From positions 4,990,446-5,054,445 of the forward strand of contig JAITYX010000045.1 in assembly GCA_021018815.1 (NCBI GenBank): a DNA stretch of 64,000 nt, read 5' to 3'. Shown here piece by piece: positions 57,890 to 64,000 of this stretch (the first letter of the stretch is position 1; the number at the start of each line of letters is the position of its first letter). A program made the position numbers and the translations under genes. The stretch comes from Talinum fruticosum. Its lineage: Eukaryota > Streptophyta > Magnoliopsida > Caryophyllales > Talinaceae. The notes under the pieces were generated by a model. That model made no database searches. It worked only from the letters and a program-made list of their open reading frames with translations, and was not told the origin of the DNA.

Positions 57890-58536
57890 ATCTCTTCCTC
57901 ACCTTGTGCTTCAGTGGTCCGAGCTTGTTCTTGAACTTGGTCAATCTGAGTTGACTCGGTTTTCCGTTATCGATGATTCGAGCTTAGCTTCCACTAACTC
58001 ATCATTATTTTGCTTGAGCTTGTGGTATGAGAAAATAGATTCACTTATCCTGCCATCATCAACTTTGTCAAAGATAAAGTGGATGCTTTCTTTCACTTTG
58101 TTAGTTCTTTTGTTGAATATGCGATAAGCTTTGCTATGAGATGAATAACTAAGAAATATACCTTCATCTGTCCTTGCATCAAATTTAGTCAAATGATCTT
58201 TAACATTGTTATACACAAAGCAATTACACATGGAAGGTTTAAAGTAGGAAATGTTAGGTTTCTTTCGCTTATACAGACTCATAGCGTGTTTTCTTTAGAA
58301 TAGGTCGAATGAGGAATCAGTTGAGTGTGTTGTTTGTTGTGTTCATTGCCTTAGCCAAGAAATAGTAAGGTAGGTCATTTTCAATCATCATAGCCCTTCT
58401 TATTTCTTCAAAAGTTCTTTTCTTTCTCTCCACTACTCCATTATGTTGAGGAGTTCTAGGTGCTCGAGAATTTGTAGGAGATTCCATTCTTGTCACAAAA
58501 GTCCGGAAATCCCGAGTAGTAAAATTCTATTCCAAA
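57890..58536 (-). pseudogene. copia integrase C-terminal half (F)
   Basis: KKPNISYFKPSMCNCFVYNN, KFDARTDEGIFLSYSSHSKA and YRIFNKRTNKVKESIHFIFD (58282-57941), then core text to the GFPDFCDKNG-like block at 58500. At 58537 the LTR terminus abuts. Confidence 0.75.
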
Positions 58537-59171
58537 TGAATGTTTGCTTGTGGAGAGTCTAAGTCACCTTAGAGGGGGTAAATAGGGTGATGGAGAAAAT
58601 TAAACGATTTTTGTAACAAAGCGGCCAAACAGACATATTCTTAGTCTAAATTGGACTCGTAAAAGTGATAACACAAATTTACGTGGAAACTCTCCCGGGC
58701 AGAAAACCACGGATAGTGCTAATCCAAGCACCAAGTGAAACACACTATTTTGAATCCATAAAATACAAGGACTCGACTCTAACAGAATTGCTCCCTTAAA
58801 CAGTTCCTTACAATGTTTTCCTAGACTCGAAGTTACCTTATCCGATCTAGTACTTCCTAACCGAGGTAACCTTTACAATCGGGGACAACCGAGTTGAGTT
58901 AACCCTTACAACTCAGTCAAGGGACCTTACTCAAAAAGTAAGAAAAGAGTGTGACTAATTACATGACTTTCTTTACAACTTAGAAAATATTAAATACGAG
59001 TTGGAGTTGTAAATAGAAGATTGAATAAGAATGAGAACAATAATTTCAGCTCAAGTAATGTGTTTAGCAATAATATTCAGCAAGCTTCTAGTCTTGTGAG
59101 GTGGCTTTTGTTTATATCCAACCAAGCGGGGTAGCCGTTGAGTCTTGGCTCGAACGGATGTCTTCGGTAGT
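58537..59171 (-). repeat. copia-family LTR 3' part (H), minus
   Basis: In plus coordinates it begins TGAATGTTTGCTTGTGGAGAGTCTAAGTCACC, the reverse of the LTR end, and runs to the TATA region (about 59110). It is cut at about 59171 by element G. Its terminus falls inside the integrase of F, as expected if a further copy inserted there. Confidence 0.75.
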
Positions 59172-60553
59172 TGTTCGATCCAAATATTACGTTAGTTTTT
59201 GACTCGTAAAATAATACAATTTTTAGGGTTTTTACAATTATTATTTTTTTTGTAGGGAATAATTGAAGTCCGACAAGTTGAGGAAAATTGATGAAAAAAT
59301 AATAGAAATTTAACAATTCGAAACCTTTTTATGTTTGGTCCATATTCCTCTTCACCAATTATGTGGGCCCGGTCCACAAATGTGTTTAGCATGTATCAAG
59401 CCATGGGAACAAGAAGGCAAAGGCTGAAAATCTCATGCTGACGTCAACATGATGTCAGCATCAAAATCCTTCCAGGGTTAAAAATCAAGGCAGCGGGTGT
59501 AATATAAAATGGGTAGTAGAGGTTGTGGCGTGAAAAGCAGGAGGCAGCCATAGTAGGAGTTTTGTTTAGGTTAATTTTAATTTCATTCAATTAATTTTTC
59601 TCTTGTAAATATTGAGATTTAATTTGTTTTAGTTTTTAATTATTAGTTTAGAAAATTCAGTTCCTAACAGCTTTCGGCTTCAATTCGATTTGTTCTCGTA
59701 ACTTCTTCCCTTTTGTCTCTCCCTTCTCTTTAGATTGTTTCGTTTAGTTTAAAGCTTCAATTTTTATTATATTTTGATGTTAATAGTAGTTAGTCTAATT
59801 GTTTAATCTTATATTTTGTTAGTTTATGTTGTTCTTCAAGTTAATTTTTATTAGTAGTTATTAGATTAATTGTGCTTCATGTTAATTAGTCGCTAGCTTG
59901 AGTCACTTTTGTTGTGATTAATCTCTTAATGGCCAATTGATCTTGTTTGAGCCTTAATTTACCTAGTTTATGCTAGTATTTCAAGATTGTTTCTCTTACC
60001 CGCCACAGGTTCGATGAGATACAGGAAAGGGTCTTTTCATCTTGATTTTTAGGCGGTTGGTTTATCACCGAAAGGTGAAGTAAATTTGCTAGTGTGAGTA
60101 TAGAGAATAGTTAGGGTTTTGGCATGAAAATAGCATGAATCCTAATTAGGTCCAAGGTTGCTATTTTTGTAGTCTACTTGAGCTAATCCCACGAAAGTAG
60201 CTAGTTAGAATAATTAGATTAGCTCTTGACCCTCGAAAGTGTGGCTTGAGTAGGTTTTGATGGTGCAACTGACCACTCCTAAATACTTGTATAAACTTGG
60301 GTAGGTTTAGGCTTGGTTTTATTAATTAGTTTATTAAGTGGCCAAATTAGAACCCGAGCTTATTTTTATTGCTTTCTAGGTTTGTTTAATCAGCATATCT
60401 ATCTCATCCGTGTTGATTCGCCTAGATAGGAAGTTTAAGTTAGCTTCAATAATTGAAACACAACTCCCTATGGACACGACCCGTGCTTGCTGGCTAGCTA
60501 CAACTATGCCGTGCACTTGCGGTTATAATTTTAAGACTTAATTCTTCCTAACA
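59172..60553 (+). repeat. 5' LTR of element G
   Basis: The end CTTCCTAACA is firm, since the PBS follows. The start TGTTCGATCC is placed where copia LTR homology stops and is uncertain (TGTT/AACA ends). TATA box at 59503-59510 (TATAAAAT). The block CTCCCTATGGACACGACCC, about 85 bases before the end, recurs in LTR J. Confidence 0.5.
59503..59510 (+). promoter_or_regulatory. TATA box in LTR G
   Basis: AATATAAAATGGG, followed by a long R/U5 of about 1 kb. Confidence 0.4.
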
Positions 60554-60559
60554 AGTTTT

Positions 60560-60577
60560 TGGTGTCGTTGTCGGGAG
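60560..60577 (+). other. primer binding site, tRNA-Asp type (G)
   Basis: TGGTGTCGTTGTCGGGAG resembles the common TGGCGCCGTTGCCGGGGA with C-to-T changes, as expected from CpG methylation decay. Confidence 0.65.
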
Positions 60578-60665
60578 TTGTTAATTTCAATATTAGAGCT
60601 TAATTGAGAATTCTTGATTAGGCATTTAATTGAAAAATCCAACAAAATTTAAAAATATTTGAAAC

Positions 60666-60956
60666 ATGTCTACTTACCATTATCCATAGTATGAACATGA
60701 ATTGTTCTATCCGTACTTATATCGACTTAATGCTCTTCTTGCTCTTTTTGATAACTCTTTGGAGAAATGGAAAGTATTAAATGTTGTCTATGAGAGTGTG
60801 AATAGTGAAACCCATGCTCTTTTAGAGTATTGGGATTTTTGTGCAAAAAGTGTTCATGAAACTTGGGATTTACTTAAGTGGATTGCTTGGGATACTTGTG
60901 AATTTGAAAAGGCATGTAATAATTTTGGATTTTCAAGTCTCAACCCTTGTGCTTAT
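60666..60956 (+). pseudogene. gag-like N-terminal ORF of element G, interrupted
   Basis: ATG at 60666 (MSTYHYP, then a stop). It stays open from 60702: RLNALLALFDNSLEKWKVLN, HALLEYWDFCAKSVHETWDL and EFEKACNNFGFSSLNPC. This type of text follows the leader of some plant LTR elements with Asp PBS; I know no assigned function. It is cut at 60957 by LTR J; the apparent stop at 60960 belongs to J. Confidence 0.5.
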
Positions 60957-61350
60957 TGTTAAGCTTGTCGTACAGCAACAAATTAAACCACTACTTAAAC
61001 TTATAATAAACAATATAGCAAGGGCAAGTAGGGATCGAATCCACGAGGAAAGATATAATAACATGCAAGTTTTAATCTAATTAAATTTACTACTCTTAAA
61101 AACAAAATAGAAAATATAAATTAAAATCAATAACTAAAATTCATAGAAAATTATCTAATAACTAAATAAATAATTTATACAGAATAATAAAACTACAATA
61201 ACCCAGAAATATTTTTGTATATTTTTTAGAATAATGAAAACAGAAAACTAAAGCAGAAAATAAACAAATTCTAAAACAGAAAATTAAATAAGTAAAATTC
61301 TGCACTAAAATAATTACGAAAATAAATACTAAAATTACCCAGAATAATAA

Positions 61351-62636
61351 TACTAATTTTCTAAACCTAACCAGACCCTAAAAATATAAAAACAAAATTT
61401 AAAATCTAATTTACGAATTTATTTTATTAAAAACCTGCAGTAATTAAATTCAAGAATTAAATCTGAAAAATATCAAATTAATTCCAAAAATTCTAAAATT
61501 TAATCACAGCAAACTAGGACTCTATCTAAACCCTAAAAGAAAAAAAACACAAAAAATAACAAAAGAAACTATTTTTAAACTAATTTCTAACAAACTGACT
61601 CAAAAATAATAAAAACTAACAGAAAATTAAATCTGAAAATTAAAATATGTAAAGACTCAAAATTAAATTAAAATAAAATTACTAAAACTAACCTAAAATA
61701 CTGATCTTTAGGGGGTTTAATGAAATTGATAATAAAAGACTATAACTTTATAAGTAAAAATCAATAAACTCAAGAAAATAACTAAAAGCAAACAAATAAT
61801 TATACTAATTTTCTAAACCTAAGGAAACCCTAAAAAATAAAAATAAAATTTAAAATCGAATTTACGAAATTATCTAACTAAAAATCTGCAGTAATTAAAT
61901 TCAAGAATTAAATCTGAAAAATTATCAAATTAATTCCAAAAATTCTAAAATTTAATCACAGAAAACTAGGACTCTATATAAACCCTAAAATAAAATAAAA
62001 CACGAAAAATAATAAAAGAAACTATTTTTAAACTAATTTCTACCAAACTGACTCAAAAATAATAAAAACTGACAGAAAAATAATCTGCAAATTAAAATAT
62101 ATAAGGACTCAAAATAAAATAAAATTAAAATTACTAAAACTAACCTAAAATACTGATCTTTAGGGGGTTAATGAAATTGATAATACTAATTTTCTAAACC
62201 TAAGGAAACCCTAAAAAGATAAAAATAAAATTTAAAATCGAATTTACGAAATTATCTAACTAAAAATCTGCAGTAATTAAATTCAAGAATTAAATCTAAA
62301 AAATTATCAAATTAATTCCAAAAATTCTAAAATTTAATCACAGAAAACTAGGACTCTATATAAACCCTACAATAAAATAAAACACAAAAAATAATAAAAG
62401 AAACTATTTTTAAACTAATTTCTAACAAACTGACTCAAAAATAATAAAACCTGACAGAAAAATAATCTGCAAATTAAAATATATAAAGACTCAAAATAAA
62501 ATAAAATTAAAATTACTAAAACTAACCTAAAATACTGATCTTTAGGGGGTTAATGAAATTGATAATAAAAGACTATAACTTTGTAAATAAAAATTGACAA
62601 ACCGAAGAAAATAACTAAAAAGCAAGCCAGTAATTG
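61351..62636. repeat. triplicated ~450-bp tandem repeat within LTR J
   Basis: Units begin TACTAATTTTCTAAACCTAA at 61351, 61803 and 62184. Units 1 and 3 are about 450 bases; unit 2 is 381, lacking about 70 bases at its end. Units 2 and 3 are closest to each other (both have AAGGAAACCC and CTATATAAACCC). AT-rich, no ORF. Confidence 0.85.
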
Positions 62637-63644
62637 TCAAAGATAGCAAATTTATAAAAATACACTTAGTATAATCTATATCCACCATGTAAATTATTAT
62701 TTATCATTAACACACAAATTGATCTACCTATGAGCTAAACCGTAGAAGACAACCACTAGCGGATCTTCCCCGTTTTTCCTTAGTTATTAGTTTACTTAGG
62801 CCTAACCCTAATATAAACCCTACTAATATTGATAATCCTAACACTAGCACTAGAATTTAATCAAATTAGAGCATTAAGTATTAGAAAAACATCATCTAGC
62901 ACCTAATAACCAATCTACTAGCAAATTGATTTAAGAAGGATCTATGATAATTTCCTAATTAAAAGAGATGGGTATAAGCCATCCATGATTAACTAGGGTG
63001 ATACTTATGTCTAAAAGATCAAACAATTACGTACTTAAACCCTTTAAACTATCACATGAATTTATATAAAACTAAGTAGCGTGCACTCTAATTAATTAGA
63101 CATAAATTCATAAACATTAAACACAAATTATCATAGAATCATGGATTGAATCAATAAGACAATAAAAATCGAAACTTTGCTTCAAAATAAATAATTTAAC
63201 ATGGCTTCAAGTAGATTATACTAAGTATAAAAAGACTACTCACGCATAATGTAATTTAAAACAAGTAAACTAAATAAAACTAGCATCTTTAATATTAATC
63301 TAATAATAAAAGTTCAATCTTTACTAGTAAAAATTACAATACTAAATTATACTACCGATTCCTTGGCCCGGGATGATGATGGTGATGATTATGATGGTGT
63401 TGGCGTGGGATGATGGGCAGCAGCAGGTGCAGCCAGCCAGGAACAAGGATTAGCGGCAGCAGCAAAGAAAAGAACGTGAGGTGGGCAAAGGAAGAGGCAG
63501 CAGACTAGGGTGGCTGTTTGGGGTGTTCGGCAGCAGGGATTGTGTGAGCTGTGTGTGTGGCTGCCGTGGACAGCAAGTGACGGGAGGTGGTGATTGTGTA
63601 GCAGCTGGCTTCCTAGCTCTCTCTTCCATGATGATAATAAGTAG

Positions 63645-63652
63645 TATATATA
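63645..63652 (-). promoter_or_regulatory. TATA box in LTR J
   Basis: Minus strand CACCCTATATATACTACT, just upstream of the GC-rich block. Confidence 0.4.
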
Positions 63653-63961
63653 GGGTGAAAGAGTTAGGGTTTATTTCTCTTTATTCTCTTCTAAGTTTCC
63701 TTTTCTATTCCAATTAGGATTTCCTAAAATATAATATCCTAAAATAAATATTTTATTACATATTATATTTATGGACCGACTTCATATATTTTCTTGGATG
63801 CTTGTCGGTAGCTAAAAATCCACTTTTAACGACTTTTCTTCTTTTCCCTACTTTATTCGATAATTACCTATAAATAGACAAAATAGGATAGTTTAGATAA
63901 AATAAACTATATAATATAAACTAAATAGCTACTACAAATACGTATAAAATGCGACTTAACA

Positions 63962-64000
63962 AGAAGAAAGTGTTTGTAACTAAGTACAAGACCTTACAAC
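63962..64000. other. window end, unassigned
   Basis: 39 bases after the putative LTR J terminus. Neither a PPT nor a continuation of the G ORF is evident. Confidence 0.3.

Larger units (their letters stand above)
53356..58536 (-). mobile_element. Sirevirus-like copia element F, partial
   Basis: Right to left: integrase (58536-57890), linker with tandem duplication, RT (about 57480-56580), RNase H (56560-55990), TATA box, env-like ORF (55383-53950), PPT and about 85 bases of the 3' LTR (53443-53356). Its 5' end is cut by another copy's LTR terminus at 58537. Confidence 0.8.
59172..60956 (+). mobile_element. LTR element G (tRNA-Asp-type PBS), 5' part
   Basis: LTR, PBS and the start of a gag-like ORF, then interrupted by LTR J. 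No pol in the window, so its superfamily is open; an Asp-type PBS is usual in Athila-type gypsy and in several non-autonomous groups. Confidence 0.55.
60957..63961 (-). repeat. 3-kb LTR J, minus, with internal tandem repeats
   Basis: Ends TGTTAAG (60957) and CTTAACA (63955-63961), a 7-base inverted repeat. On the minus strand a TATA box (63652-63645, CCCTATATATAC) is followed by a GC-rich block (63610-63370), then a long AT-rich part; CCTCGTGGATTCGATCCC lies about 90 bases before the 3' end, as in LTR G. Flanks CTTAT and AGAAG do not match, so it is not shown to be a simple solo LTR; it may belong to a larger element continuing beyond the window. Confidence 0.5.

Noticed and set aside
63481..63717. 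78-codon plus-strand ORF near the window end
   Set aside because: Antisense to the GC-rich leader of LTR J and crosses its TATA box; nothing recognisable.
1..64000. Host genes, tRNA or rRNA genes, CRISPR arrays, bacterial operons
   Set aside because: None supported. All longer ORFs are TE remnants or shadows, and no clover-leaf tRNA or direct-repeat array was recognised.

Overview
This window looks like plant (flowering plant, probably eudicot) heterochromatin. It is almost entirely retrotransposon-derived. I see no intact host gene, rRNA, tRNA, operon or CRISPR array. The evidence is coding remnants of Ty1/copia Sirevirus-type elements, Ty3/gypsy Tekay-type and Tat-type elements, PBS sequences for tRNA-iMet and tRNA-Asp, target-site duplications, a MULE-type MITE and a CACTA-like end. 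Nearly every coding remnant carries stops or frameshifts.

Layout. 1-4850: 3' part of Sirevirus-like copia element A (+), with an RNase H end, an env-like accessory ORF and the 3' LTR. A sits inside Tat-type gypsy element Tat1 (4851-8245, +), which carries an antisense plant-mobile-domain (PMD) gene and a 2-kb LTR. 8246-9537: AT-rich unassigned DNA and a fragment ending in an LTR terminus. 9538-about 14800: a second Tat-type copy (Tat2, minus) whose accessory genes lie on the plus strand: an intron-containing PMD gene, then a second gene with its own TATA box. 14815-23140: copia B (-), split by a 3.1-kb solo LTR (15808-18897). 23141-38740: copia C (+), joined head-to-head to B and split by a complete, degenerate 9-kb Tekay-like element (24816-33784). 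38741-39209: CACTA-like end. 39210-42600: copia D (-). 42601-43457: a minus-strand LTR. 43458-53355: copia E (+), the most complete copy, with a 494-bp MITE in its RNase H. 53356-58536: copia F (-). 58537-59171: another minus-strand LTR fragment. 59172-60956: LTR, tRNA-Asp-type PBS and gag-like start of element G (+). 60957-63961: a 3-kb minus-strand LTR (J) with a triplicated 450-bp repeat.

The most notable points are: (1) accessory genes with their own promoters inside retrotransposons, namely a spliced-looking PMD gene antisense in Tat elements and a TATA box conserved upstream of the env-like ORF in five copia copies; (2) a candidate leader exon and intron at matching positions inside two different long-LTR families; (3) copia copies alternating in orientation (+ - + - + -), with one head-to-head junction in gag and two junctions inside LTRs that fit an inversion of about 10 kb. 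Domain names come from motif recognition by eye. Breakpoints given as 'about' are uncertain by tens of bases.
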